From: Tetrahymena thermophila SB210
Taxonomy: Eukaryota; Ciliophora; Oligohymenophorea; Hymenostomatida; Tetrahymenidae
DNA: 64,000 nucleotides
Direction of reading: 5' to 3'
NCBI RefSeq assembly: GCF_000189635.1
Contig: NW_002476512.1
Span: 62,001-126,000, forward strand
In this document: piece by piece, positions 52,255-63,994 of the stretch
How the letters are laid out: the number at the start of each line of letters is the position of its first letter
Numbering within the stretch: position 1 is the stretch's first letter
The notes under the pieces: model-generated
Databases searched by the model: none
The model's input: only the letters and a program-made list of their open reading frames with translations
Told to the model about the DNA's origin: nothing
Program-made: the position numbers and the translations under genes

Positions 52255-53554
52255 TTTCAATTTCAAACATTTTTAATTTTATATGAGCTAAAAAGAATTA
52301 GCACTTCGATTTATCATTTTTACAATAAATAAATAATTTATACTTTTAAGCTTTAAGTTTTAAGTTTTATTTTAATTATTTAAATTAGACTAAAATGAGG
52401 AAGAAGTGAAATAAACATAAAATTATAATTAAAATGCTCAAGAAATAAAATTTTTTAATGAAATTTACATACTGTGTAAATCAGAAGAAGATATTGATAT
52501 CCATTCTTAAAGAGATAATTTTAGCTTTGATGAAACATTAAATGATAGTAATTACAAATTAACATATCAATAGCGACCTTCTGAAATGAATATTTAGGGA
52601 ATAATTTCTAGCTATAAATCAATTAAGTAGTATGCAAAAAATGAGAAGTTATTCATAACTTAAAATCATGTTTTTGAGTTAACCAAAAAGTATGTATTGA
52701 ATGAATGTAAAATGTTAAAGATCGAACCTTAAGAAATTAAGCTTAAAAGTATGATAAAAAAGGGAGATTTAGGTGCTATTTATGGAGTAAGATACAACTC
52801 AGAATATTACGCTGCCAAAGTCATAACTTTTATCAGCTAAAAGCAATTGAAATAATTTATAGATTTTTAAAATAAGCTTCCTAACTGTTTAAATCTTTTA
52901 AGTATATTAGGTTATTCAATAAGCTAAAATAAGGATGGAGCAGTTAATCTTTATCTAATAAGCGAAATTAGACGTTCCAACTTAGAGAGTTCAATGCAAA
53001 AGAATGAGCTTACTAAATTAGAATAAAGATTTAAAATATTTGAATAATTATTGGATTGTGTTAATATGTTGCACAAAAATAATATTTATCATTCTAACAT
53101 CAAGGATACAAATATACTGCTAGATTCTCAGTGTAACGTTTATCTATCAGATTTAGCTGTTTCTAGGGTATTGAAAGACTATGAATTTGGAGAAAACTCT
53201 TTTAAAGAACCTTATGGAGCTCCAGAATAAATGAATTAAGAGGAGCCTAATAACGGAAAACCAAGTGATATTTGGGCTGTTGGAATTGTTTGTTTATAGT
53301 TGTTTACCAACATACAATAATACACTCCTTAAAAAATAAAAGAATTAAACATATACTCTAATAATGATTTCAAAATAAATTCTGTTTCATCTTCACCTAT
53401 TCCTGAGATAAATTAGTTGGAGAACTAAATTATACTTTTTATAGAGTCTCTTTTAAGGTAAGATCCTAAAAAACGTTTATCTGCTAAGGATGCTGTGAAA
53501 AAATTTGAATCAATAAAGCTCATTTTTAATTCAATAAAAAAGATTTAATCATGA
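51487..53554 (+). CDS. Pseudokinase with helical TPR-like N-terminus
   Basis: Exons 51487-52210 and 52389-53554 (178-nt GTATGT...TTAG intron, phase 1) give 629 residues. The first 240 residues are helical with TPR-like spacing (AEYMISKIYFKLEQFQKAFE, CYYYKGRMEEKLYKDKTDAT). An Asn/Gln-rich link leads to the kinase fold at about 370-625: IKKGDLGAIYGVRYNSEYYA, AAKVITF with the VAIK Lys, YLISEIRRSNLESSM (hinge), YHSNIKDTNILL where HRDxKxxN is expected, YLSDLAVSR where DFG is expected, YGAPEQ and SDIWAVGIV. The catalytic HRD Asp is Asn (HSN) and DFG is DLA, so phosphotransfer is unlikely. The frame is open upstream to an acceptor at about 51412, so a 5' exon may exist and the ATG at 51487 or 51535 may not be the first codon. 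Confidence 0.8.
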
Positions 53555-54265
53555 CCTAATAATTATCAATAATATGCAAAAATTTATTATCAATAATATG
53601 CAAAAACTAATTATCAATAATATGTACACATTTAATAAAATTATATAGATATCTCATTAAAAAAATATTTTATGTGTTTGTAAATAAATAAATCAATCAT
53701 AAATGTTTGTTCGGATGTTTCATAATTTTAAGTATTTCTTTAAAATAAATATATTTACAGATAACAATTGTTAGAAAATTTTATTTAATCCAAATATGTT
53801 CCATAATAAAAAAATTAATTTAATTTACCATGAAAACTAATTTAAAAAATTTATGATGATATCAATAAGTTTAAAAGTTAATAGAGTAATTTTAATTAAA
53901 AAAAATAAAATTTTTCTTTTATTTTGATATTTTAGTCCATAAAAAACTATTTAAAATTTACTATTTGAAAGATAAAAAAGATTAATTTATTTTTAAAAAT
54001 TAATAATACATTCCTTTTTTAAAAATAAAAAAATATATTATCAAAATAAAACAAACATTAAATAAGTTTTAAAAAAGCTTAAATTCAGAAATGAATTGGA
54101 ATTTGCTAAATTTATAATGGAAATGGTTGTCACAATTTATTTAAGAGTAAATGAGTCATAGTTTATTTATCTCATAAAAATATATAGATGACTATTTATA
54201 TATTTGATATATGGCTAATTTAACTGTACAATTTATTTAAATTTATATTCAAATATTAAAATTGA
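53555..54265. other. Intergenic between convergent genes
   Basis: AT-rich. Starts with a short tandem repeat (53561-53626). Nothing else recognised. Confidence 0.6.
53561..53626 (+). repeat. Three-copy short tandem repeat
   Basis: Three copies of a unit of about 22-26 bases with the core ttatcaataatatgcaaaaa, directly after the stop codon of the pseudokinase gene. The third copy has gtac in place of gcaa. Confidence 0.85.
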
Positions 54266-56136
54266 TCATATACGATGAAGATATTCACCACCCTTAGTTA
54301 TATAACGAATCCATTTTGTAGGGTGATAACCACTTTTTTCATGAATACGCAAGAATCTTACTCTCAAGCCACTTGCTGTAAATGATGGAACTTAGAATTC
54401 AAGAGATATAGGAGGTTTTACCCAATTTTTATCAAGAGCAGTATTACTCAACACGATTTCACATCTAAGAAGAGCTTCAGTTTCTCCCTAGAACTTCTTT
54501 ATTCTCCAAACGATACCTCCTTATTCTGGTTCATATTTAGCTCTTCCTATACTAGCAGTGTTTGATGTGTTTGCAGTATTTTTAGGGCAAGGAACCTTTA
54601 AAGCAACATTAGTTGCATATTGAGTTTTATCAAAAATAGATTTTAGCTTTACTCTTACTTCAATATTATTTCCATCTTCGTTAATTACGGGCATTATTTT
54701 GAAAGGTAAATTGACATTCTCAGTAATTCTGTAGCTCATTAGCTAGAACTCACCATCAGGAGGAGTGAATGTGATAGCTCTTTCTATATATAAATAGAAA
54801 TAAAAATTATTTTGAAAGGATTTAAATTTGCACTAAAGTGAAAATCCTATAATAAAATTGAATTATTTGAAATTTTATTTTGCAACATTTATGTTTTTTT
54901 TAATCCTTCTTTCTGTTTTATATTATTTTTTTAAATAATTCAAATTTTTGACAGAAATCAAACATATCTATCTATTTCTTAATTTTACTATATTTTTTTA
55001 ACTTAATAATGAAATTTCATAAAGGAGATCAAACCTTTTTCATTTAAAAAACTAAATAAATAAATAATTACCTTTGTCAAACTTGGGAAGGACTACACAA
55101 GGATGGAACTTTAAGTCATCGATTGTAATACCCTTATTGTTTTAGCCACCTTATTAAGGATTTGAACCTGGTTTAGGAGGTTCTTTTTCCATTAAGACCT
55201 TGTCATTCATACCAAATTTACAATCAGGGACACCACTGAGTAGAGCTTTTACCATAACTTTTCCTGAGACATCAGCTTTAAGGATAGATCCCTTAACTGA
55301 CATACTTACATTTACGCTTTCTATAATATCAATGTAGACTTCATTCTTTTTGTAGAAAATGTTTGGTGCTCTCCACGATTAAGCATTAGTAGCTTATTAA
55401 GTAAATTATTTTAATTTTTCTATATCAGTCATGCCATCTTGCTTGCCTCCTTCTTGAATTGATTACTTTAAAAGATCGGGGTCTAGAATTTAAGGAAGAC
55501 CATAATCCATAATCTTTTTTTATAGAAAGAAAAAAAAATTTTTTTTTTTGATAAATTAAAGATTTCAAATATTTCATTTTTATTTAGAAAGAAATATCTT
55601 CATAAATCCATTATTCGATTGTATTAAAAGGATATTTTATTAACCTTTTCAATAGTCAATTACACTTTGATTATAAATGTTATTTAAATAACATAACTAA
55701 CTTTATTTTTCGTTTTTTTTTAGATTTTTGGGAACTAATAAAGATTGGTTTATCATATTAATCTATTTCTAAATGTTAAATTTTAAATATTTACTTCATC
55801 GAGCAATTCATAGATGAGAACAAACTATTTACGAATATTGTTTTCATCGAAATCACCAAAATAGGACTTGCAAACATTTATCAACTAATAAAGAAACTAA
55901 ATTGTCATAGCAGCATTTATATTACATTTAGTTGTGGCTAATAATATTATATCTTTGTAGCTGACGTGGATAAATGAAGTACCATCTATGTTTACAATAG
56001 GGGATTCTTTGCTTTCCTTACGAGCTACTACATTTGTGCAGAATTACATAGTCTCTGCTCTGCTAATATCATCCTTATAAATTCTATAAATTAAGATTTC
56101 ACCTTTAGAGTTAATAAAAACAATAGAGCTAATCAT
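54266..56136 (-). CDS. APM2: AP-2 clathrin adaptor complex subunit mu
   Basis: Three exons (56136-55795, 55513-55072, 54783-54266) give 433 residues, almost exactly the length of AP2M1 (435). The N-terminal longin-like part reads MISSIVFINSKGEILIYRIY, DDISRAET, SPIVNIDGTSF, NINAAMTIQFLY and FVLIYELLDEIMDYGLPQ. The C-terminal mu homology domain includes KKNEVYIDIIESVNVSM, LSGVPDCKFGMNDKV, FTPPDGEFQLMSYRITENVN, FTASGLRVRFLRIHEKSGY and WIRYITKGGEYLHRI. The CKFGMNDK and RITENVNLPF blocks favour AP-2 over AP-1. AP-2 selects plasma-membrane cargo with Yxx-phi signals for clathrin-coated pits. The linker that carries the regulatory Thr156 in animals is short here. Confidence 0.95.
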
Positions 56137-57180
56137 ATTTTAATTTCCTTTTTTTCAAACCAATTAATCTAATTAACAATATATATTAATATTGATTAAT
56201 ATTTATTCAGATGATTTATTATAAGTACTTTTTTTATTCATTTTTCAATAAAAATGATAAAATTTAATCAAAATAAAGCTGCCCAAACATTTTTATTTTA
56301 TTTTATTTCAATAATGAAATAAATAAACAATTGATTCTTCCAAATATCTATTATTTATTTATTTACATGCTTTTTTTAGTTATTTATCTTCATCTTTTAT
56401 AAGCTGATAAGCAGTATTTCAAAAATAATATATAAATAAGCTAATAATATCATTCATTCTTCATAACATATTTAAAACAAAAAAGCAATTATTATTTTTT
56501 TTATATTTCAAATTAATAATCAAAAAAACAACAAAGATTTCAAAATTTTTAATTTCAATATAAAACAAAACAATCAGATTTATTTTTTTTATATTCTACA
56601 ACGATTATTTAAATACAATTTTTAAAATAGAATAAATTATAAAAGTTATATAAAAAAGTTGTTTTAATTATATCAATCCTTCTAAGAAAAAAAGAGAGTA
56701 TAATTATAAGTAAAATACTAGTAATTTAATCTTTTACATTTGTAATTAGTTTTAATTATATTAAAATTTTCTGTTTTTAGTATATTTATTTTGTAAGATA
56801 GTTAATTCTATTATAAATGAATCATCTCATTCTATAAAGCTCAAAATTTTTATTTAAAAAAATAATTTTTAATAAAAGTTGTTTAAAAATTCTTAATTTT
56901 GTTCCTGCAATATTTAAAAAATAATTTAAAATAACAACAAAAAATTAATAAATTAATTAAATAAATTTATCAAATTAAGTTTATTTAAAAAGAAAATAAA
57001 TTTATTTTTCTGGTTTTTTATGTATAAATTTGACATAAATAATAATATAAAAATTAATTTTTAGATGTTAAATTTTAGATATATTATGAAGATATTTATT
57101 TTTTAATTAATAAGTTTCTAAATAAAAAGAAAATAAAAAAAGTAAAACTTTTAATAAAAACAAATAAACTCTAAGATAAA
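56137..57180. other. Intergenic between divergent genes
   Basis: Extremely AT-rich. Nothing recognised. Confidence 0.6.
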
Positions 57181-60100
57181 ATGAGCTTAGTTAATAACAA
57201 TCTTAAAATTAAAACAGCTAGCTTTTGCTAAGATTAAAATAATATTTTAGAGTAGCTTTTAATTTATTTGTAAAATAATTACAAATAATTTTAGGATTTA
57301 AACTACTTTTACGACAATTCATTTTATTTAGTTTTAACTTCATTAAATGCATAAAGAAATTAGGAAGTTGGTTTAATTATTCATAGATTAAAAAAAACTG
57401 AAAAAATTGAAAACTAATACTCTTCTTTACATGAAATAAACTAAATATAAAATTAAATATAATTTGGTTAAATTTTTAGTTCGTTCATGATTATAATTTA
57501 AACTGAAGAAAGTCATGAATTAGAATAAAACTAAAATTTTTTTCAAGAAGCCTTTTTTGTCCAAGAATTAAGAATTATAAATAGTATGCTTTTTTTGTTT
57601 GATATTAGCTACTTAACATTTTTAATTATTAAAAAATCATAAAGATTAAAATTATAAAAAAGAGAACAAGGTTTTCACTCTTGATGAAGTAAAAATAAAA
57701 CTTTTACTTATTTAACCTCTAAAGAATTTAAAATTAAATTATTAACATTTCTTAGATAAATAAGGAGAATTCTTTAATGGTATCTTAACTTATGATAGAT
57801 TGTGAGTAAATAAATTTTTACTGTTATATTTTAATTAATGAATCAATTTTATTCTCAAAATAATATTCAAATAAATCATAGTTGGAATCAAAAATTTGAA
57901 TATTATGAAGAAAATTTTATCTAAAAGTTGGAAATGTGTAAAAATCTGAATAGTTTAAATTACTAATAACTGTAAATATTTAACTTTTAAACAGCAAAAT
58001 ATATTAATGCATATATAATTAACTAACAAATAAACAGATATAGTGAAGTTTCTGAAGAAGATCTTAATAAAATATTCCTAAAAATAGAAAAATGTGAAAA
58101 TTTTATTGATCTAACACTATATTTCAAGTAAATTATAATTTATTTAAACAATTGAATTATATTTATAATTATTATTACTAGGATATAAGACTCAACAATT
58201 GATTTTGATAGTTATCTCAATAAGCTTTAAAATTTAAATAAATTGGTTAATTTAAATATAAAAATATAGTAAAATTTCATATTTTTTTACCTGAAAGTCA
58301 TTTTAATTATTTTTTAACATACAAGAAATACAATTAATTAAATTAAATTCAGTAGTATTGGAAATTTGTCACAGTTAAATCAACTTTCAATCATTAGATA
58401 CAAGTATTGAAATTTATACTTCATATCGTTTTTAAAATAAAAATAATGAATAACCTTAGTTCGCTTATCAAAAACTAATTTGATCTACAAAGTTTAGCAG
58501 AAGCAATATCAAAGCTTAAAAATCTAAATCACTTGACAATTCACCTTTAGTAAAACACAATTTATTTTAGAAAAAAAATGTATTTATAGATTTATTAAAA
58601 ATAATAAGAGATGAAGAAAATTAATTGAATTCATTTTTTTAAGGTTTTCCAAAAAGTTCAAATATCATTTATCTTAATTTAGAACTTACGTAAGTTTGTT
58701 TACTTATTAACTTATTTAATTAGTTAAATTCATTAATTATAATACAGGTTGGATTTCTAAGGTTAAGAATGGACAAATTATTTTGGGAAAATGCTAGCAA
58801 ATCAAATCTATTTAAAACAATTAACTATTTCTATAAAGTAAATTAAACAAACACACAAATTATTATAGAAGCTTTGAATATATTATAATTAATAGGTAGA
58901 ATGATGTTAAATAAAATAGTTTTAGATCTTTAATTTCTTCACTATAGTATTTGAAATATCTTACAGATTTAAATATTACTCTTAAGTAATTTCTAATATT
59001 TTTATGAAAAGCAAAATTTTTATTTTTTCCTTAAAATAGATTCAGCTCCATTAATTTATAAGGGGTTGGTGATGAATTATCAAAGTGTAAAAATTTAACT
59101 TTTTTTACTTTCCATCTAATGTAAATAAAATATAAATTAATAAAATTGTTATATAAATAATTTAATTCTATAAGCCGATCAGACGACATATTAGCTTAAC
59201 CTTAGGAACTGATTAATGGCTTAGTAGAACTTCCGAAATTAAAAGTTTTATATCTGAATTTCTAGTATTTTTTTTGAAAATGTAAAATTTCCTAAATTTA
59301 TAAATTTAAACTAGAAGTATATTGGAAGACAATAATATTTTGACCTGCTGCTGTAACTTACTCTCAAAGAACACCAATATAGAAAAATTTAATCTATAAT
59401 CTGAGTAATTTTTGTTTTACTTAATAAAAACTTAATCATTTTAGATTTAATTTATTAATCTAAAAATTAATTAAATTTTTTTGTGATATGAAATCTGTGA
59501 TTTTACTGAAATTGATTTTTAACAGTAATATTAAAAAATTATTTTATAAAAAGGGGATTTGTAATTATTGAGGACAAAATTATAGTTGAAGAACAAATAA
59601 AAAACCTAAAGTCTCTTAAATTTCATTTTCGGTAAAATGAATATTTGACAATAATTAATAAAATTATTAATTAAAATTTCTAGTTTTTAAAATTAGAAAA
59701 TAGGATACTTTACTCAGTTTTTGTAGAAATGTTCTTAACTTAACAAATTAAAACTCAATCTATCGTAAAAATTTCAACTAACTTAATTTCTCCTTACTTA
59801 AAAAATTTATTCCCTCTTCTTAGAAAAATATTTAGAAGGCTTTATAATTTTTTTAAAATATTGATAAATACATTTTTCTACTATTAATTAGTTCTAAATA
59901 ATTGAGTTTTAATTAGAAAAATGTTTGTAAAAAGATAAAAAGGGTTTTAATTTTAGAAGAGCTCTATTATTAAATAGAAATAATTATTGTATTATAATAT
60001 AGAAACACTGATATAAAATTTGAAGGCTTAATTGAATTAGGAAAATGCATAAAAACAATGAGTAATTTATACTCATTTTAATCTGATTTTAGGTAAAATT

Positions 60101-60440
60101 ATTTAATAAAAATCAAATTTTGTAGTTTATTTTATATTTTTTAGCTTTGGCGAATAAGAAAATTAAGCATTCATACAATTCTTTGAGCTCTTATAGCAAT
60201 GTTAAAATTTAAAAAGACTGAAAATGAGAATGTGGTATTTAATATTATAAGTAAAATATTGATGCAGCATATTTTATATAAAAGGCATGTTGATTTAAGT
60301 TCTGATGCTTGTATTTAAATTGCAAAATAGTTAGCTGTTTTTCCTAAATTAACTCAACTTCGTTTTGTCATGTAATATTTTGCTTTTGAAATTATAAAAA
60401 AATAATTAAACATAAATTATGAAAGATCATCGTTATCTCA
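57181..60440 (+). CDS. Multi-exon leucine-rich-repeat-like protein (exact exons unresolved)
   Basis: A series of short exons separated by GTAAA...AG introns carries a repeating CKNLxxLxLxL-type signature. Examples are LEMCKNLNSLNY (about 57880-57970), FLKIEKCENFIDLTLYF (58040-58128), DELSKCKNLTFFTFHL (59050-59118), EEQIKNLKSLKFHF (59560-59630), FEGLIELGKCIKTMSNLYSF (60010-60092), LLQQCQNLKRLKMRM (60170-60235) and AKQLAVFPKLTQLRFVM (60290-60375). Several introns follow the repeat period, so exons and repeats match roughly one to one. This fits a large ciliate family of LRR-like proteins. An ORF from the ATG at 57181 to a TGA near 57680, and another overlapping frame from about 57505, may be its 5' part; I could not decide between them. 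The role is unknown. Boundaries are approximate. Confidence 0.5.
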
Positions 60441-61223
60441 ATAAACTGCAGATTCTATGGTTAAGATTCTAATTAATAACTAATTAATTAATCTGCTTGC
60501 AATAGGTCTAAAGTACATAAATAAATAAATACTTTCTTTATTGAGAACCTTATTAATATTTTTTTTAATTCTATAAAAATAAATAAGTCAAGTATATGGA
60601 AAATCAATAAAAAATTTAACAAAGAAGAGTATATTAAAAATGAGAAGATTAGTTCATATTTAATATAACATTTATTGAAAAGCTCTTATTGATCTTAAGA
60701 GCAAATAAATGTTTATAGAGAAGTAAGTGACCTCAACAAAACAAAATAAAAAATTTAATTTAAATTGATGCTAAATTTAATTTTAAAATTGTATAATAAC
60801 TACTGATTAAATTTTTTCATTAATATCTGATTTGATAGAAATAAATTTTATAAAATTTTATGAGTTATTTCTACATAAAGTTGTTAAATCAAATTATTAA
60901 AATCAATTTAATTTATTTAAAAAAGAAATTTAAATTTTACATGTTAATAAAATTGTCAATTTTTCAAAATTATTTTAAAAATTTTTATGTGAAAAAAACT
61001 AAAAAAATCAATAAAAAACCAATTATTTTTGAAATTTACTATCAATTTTGTCTTTTTTAGACACTTCTTAAAGTAAAAATAAATATAAATTTAATAAGTT
61101 AAAACAAACAATATAGTATAACAATATTCTCACATACAAACCAAAATAGATTACAAAATTCATTATTTATACAAAAAATATCTATGACTGTAAGCATTTA
61201 AAACTATTTTTTTTAGAAATATT
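60441..61223. other. Intergenic, AT-rich
   Basis: Contains open but compositionally random Lys/Ile/Phe-rich frames. No gene supported. Confidence 0.5.
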
Positions 61224-61418
61224 TCATTAAGCTCTCATAAAACCTAATAATGTTTTTTTGAGATTTATCAAACCACGAATGATCGGATTACAATTTCTAC
61301 ATTAGCACCTACATCTACAAGATGTATCTTAATCAGATGCTGCTAAACCACAAGCAATTACAGCAAAAGTAGATAGAGTAATTGTAGAGCTAATTATCAC
61401 AGCTGCTTCTTTTAGCAT
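61224..61418 (-). CDS. Small signal-anchored peptide with CxCxCxCxxxC motif, copy 1
   Basis: A single exon of 64 residues. The first 28 residues form a signal peptide or anchor (EAAVIISSTITLSTFAVIAC), followed by SDQDTSCRCRCQCRNCNP with five Cys in an alternating pattern, and a basic tail (RGLINLKKTLLGFMRAQ). It is clearly related to the next gene at 61964-62137 by layout, the RNC motif and the LKKxLLG tail. No known family is recognised. Alternate Cys spacing suggests metal binding or a compact disulphide knot. Confidence 0.65.
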
Positions 61419-61963
61419 TTTTAAACTTTGATATGCCTGATAAATATTTTGATAAAGATATTTCAAATTAATTAATTTTCTAGATTAACTTTAAGTGAAT
61501 AGTTTTAAGTATATTTTTAAGATTATTTATATTAATTATTGATTATGTAAATTTTAATTGACAAATTATATGTTACTTGAAAGCAAAAAAAGTTCGATTA
61601 TATACACATAAAAATGCCAGTTTAGATCATTTTTATTATATCAAAAACTTTAGAACATAAATAATAAAATATTATACTTATTCTTGCAGCAAATTTAAAG
61701 AAGAATTTAATGAATTAATGAGTAATTGAACAAAAACAATTATTATTATTATATTTATAATTTTTTAAAGATTATTAGTAGTGAAAAAGTAATAATGTCA
61801 TCATTACAATGCTAATTCTTAATCTAAATAACTTTTATTTAAGCATATAAAATTAGAAAAAATGATAAATTTACATGAATATAATAAAAATAAAGTGAGT
61901 TTGTATAAAATTATTTTATATTATAAATTAATTATATTTTAAGTAATCTTTTAACTATCTATT
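61419..61963. other. Intergenic, AT-rich
   Basis: Between two members of the small Cys-motif family. Nothing recognised. Confidence 0.6.
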
Positions 61964-62137
61964 TCAACCTAATAATCTTTTTTTTAAATCGCCAAAAGTG
62001 CGTCTAACAAGACTACAGTTTCTGCATAAGCAATCGCAAGAACACTATCTATCAGTATTTATTCTATCAGAATACATAATCGCTGTTAGAGTTAAAGCAA
62101 TTGTTGAGACAAAAACTATTGCACCTCTTAATCCCAT
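61964..62137 (-). CDS. Small signal-anchored peptide with CxCxCxCxxxC motif, copy 2
   Basis: A single exon of 57 residues. The hydrophobic N-terminus (GAIVFVSTIALTLTAIMYS) is followed by QCSCDCLCRNCSLVRR and a basic tail (TFGDLKKRLLG) directly before the stop. Five Cys occupy the same pattern as in the gene at 61224. The conserved parts are the CxCxCxCRNC core and the DLKKRLLG/NLKKTLLG tail, while the hydrophobic segment drifts, which is the pattern expected of a real secreted or anchored peptide. Confidence 0.65.
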
Positions 62138-62490
62138 CTATTTAATTAATTATTCTAAAATCTTTTTGTTGCTAAAATATTAAAAACTTATCAAAAAACT
62201 ATTTAATTATTAAAATCTGTCTAAAAATATTTTGAATGAATTATTAAAATTTAATAGAATTTAAAAAGTCGAACAATCTATTTATTTTTCATCATATTTT
62301 TTACATGATTTATTTTACATTTTTTTACTAATAAGTCTTTAGTATATGTAAAAAAGCAGGTCAATTAATCAGTCAAACAAATCATATAAAATATATTATG
62401 GATTTACTGGAAAATATTGTTTAATATGCTTATAAAAAATAGAAATTTAGGTTATTTTAATATAAAATTCAAAAATGAAATCTAATTTTT
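62080..62490 (+). repeat. Local tandem duplication, left copy
   Basis: This holds the 5' coding end of the peptide gene at 61964 and its upstream DNA. It is repeated at about 62690-63105 with good similarity, including the block gcaggtcaattaatcagtca (gcaggcaattaatcagtca in the other copy). Confidence 0.8.
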
Positions 62491-62587
62491 GAAAATATAT
62501 TCAAATTATTAGTCTATCTGAAATGATGGAAAGTACCATAAATTATCAAAAACTCCTTTCATATTATTAAAATTTAGCTTAAAATTA
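62138..62587. other. Upstream region of peptide copy 2
   Basis: Mostly the duplicated flank described for 62080-62490. No gene seen. Confidence 0.6.
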
Positions 62588-62737
62588 TCAGGATAAGAAA
62601 TAGAAAATGTAAACATTTAATGTTACTTATCTAGTATAAGCATTTGGAAAAATTACATTTAATTCATAATCATCTATAATTGCTTTTAAAGTTAAAGCAA
62701 TTGTTGGGAGAAAAAATATTGCTTCTCTTAATCCCAT
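62588..62737 (-). pseudogene. Copy 3 of the small peptide family, Cys core lost
   Basis: The ATG at 62737 starts MGLREAIFFLPTIALTLKAI, nearly the same as copy 2 (MGLRGAIVFVSTIALTLTAI). After residue 21 the homology ends, and the frame runs on through unrelated sequence (DDYELNVIFPNAYTR) to a TGA after 49 residues. The Cys motif and basic tail are absent. This is a partial duplication that copied only the promoter side and the signal segment. Confidence 0.6.
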
Positions 62738-63105
62738 CTACTTAATTAAATAAAATCTTTTTGTTGCTATAATATTAAAAACTAATAAAAAAACTATTTA
62801 ATTATTTTGCGAACTTAATACTTAAAATCTGTCTAAAAATATCTTGAATGAATTATTAAAATTTAATAGAATTTAAAAAGTCTAACAACAATCTATTTAT
62901 TTTTCATCTTATTCTTTGCTTGGTTTATTTTATATTATTTACTTTAAAGTCTTTATTATATGTAAAAAAGCAGGCAATTAATCAGTCAAACAAATCATAT
63001 AAAATAAATTATGTATTTACTGGAATGTAATTTTAAATATGTTTATAAAAAATAGAAATTTGAGCTATTTTAATGTAAAATTCAAAAATGAAATTTAATT
63101 TTTGA
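62690..63105 (+). repeat. Local tandem duplication, right copy
   Basis: Right copy of the block at 62080-62490. It differs by small insertions, such as an extra ttgcgaacttaatac near 62806-62821. Confidence 0.8.
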
Positions 63106-63346
63106 TAACTAACCTCAAATTAGTTTGGATAAAAGTATCTTAGCTCATTTAAAATAAGATTTTCAGTTTTATAATCTCTTGAATATATTTAATCTAATTA
63201 ATCTATATTAGAAAAACTTACTCTTAGTTTTTATTAATTAAATTGTTCCGGGTCTTATAAAAATATTATTAATTTTTAAATCAAAGCAGAATTTATGTGA
63301 TGGTTGTTTTATTCGAATTGTAAGTACAATTTTTAACTATAAGTGT
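62738..63346. other. Upstream region of peptide copy 3
   Basis: Duplicated flank up to about 63105, then AT-rich DNA without a recognised gene. Confidence 0.55.
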
Positions 63347-63994
63347 ATGTTACAAATATTTTTTGCTTTTAATACTAATTACCATCTATTTTGTAAATTT
63401 AAATTTTCTTGTTTTATTATTTTGAGAGAAAATATATTTTTAAAAACAAAAAAAACTCTTCGCTATTGTAAATATCAAGGTTGGATAACTAGATATCTAT
63501 ATTCACACGATTGGCTAAATAGCGTTGCTGAAGATTTTATATTTTATCTTATAAAACACTCTAATAATTCTGGTTATTTAAATGTATATCCCATCTTAAA
63601 TTAAAAGGTCCTCTGCGGTAATATTAGTAATAGCAATAGAAGCTTTAGAATGTTTCTAGCAAATTAAAAATAAAAGTAGCATAGATAACTATATCATAGG
63701 AGCTATTACCATGATAAATTGCTATTTTTATTATAAACAAAAAGAAAATAGTAATGCTCTATGCTTAGATATTTATTATTTAACTTATAGTTTAGCCATC
63801 CATTTTATTTAATGCTGACTAGCTTAAAATTGGTTATTTTTAAAAAATTAAATTGCCATTTTATGAAGGATCAAAATAACCTTATTTAAAGATAACTATT
63901 TCACTAATAATAATAAGTGAATAAACTGAGATAAACCCTAAATGATAAGATATAAGTTATGCTATCATAAGGTAGAAGCATACTTTTTTACAAA
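63347..63994 (+). CDS. Uncertain ORF at window end; an overlapping minus-strand ORF competes
   Basis: On the plus strand a frame from the ATG at 63347 is open for 215 residues to a TGA at 63992. Its first 85 codons contain no TAA or TAG at all, unusual here, and the second half is rich in them (HQQQQVNKLRQ). On the minus strand, 63712-63503 encodes 69 residues with a good signal peptide (IQLSMLLLFLICQKHSKA) followed by SIAITNITAEDLLIQDG. Both cannot be right. I favour the minus-strand frame slightly because it looks like a secreted protein start, probably with a further exon. No family recognised for either. Confidence 0.25.

Noticed and set aside
60860-61060. Plus-strand frame of 66 codons rich in Lys, Ile, Phe and Tyr
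   Set aside because: Composition is that of random AT-rich DNA, and there is no conserved motif, signal peptide or splice support.
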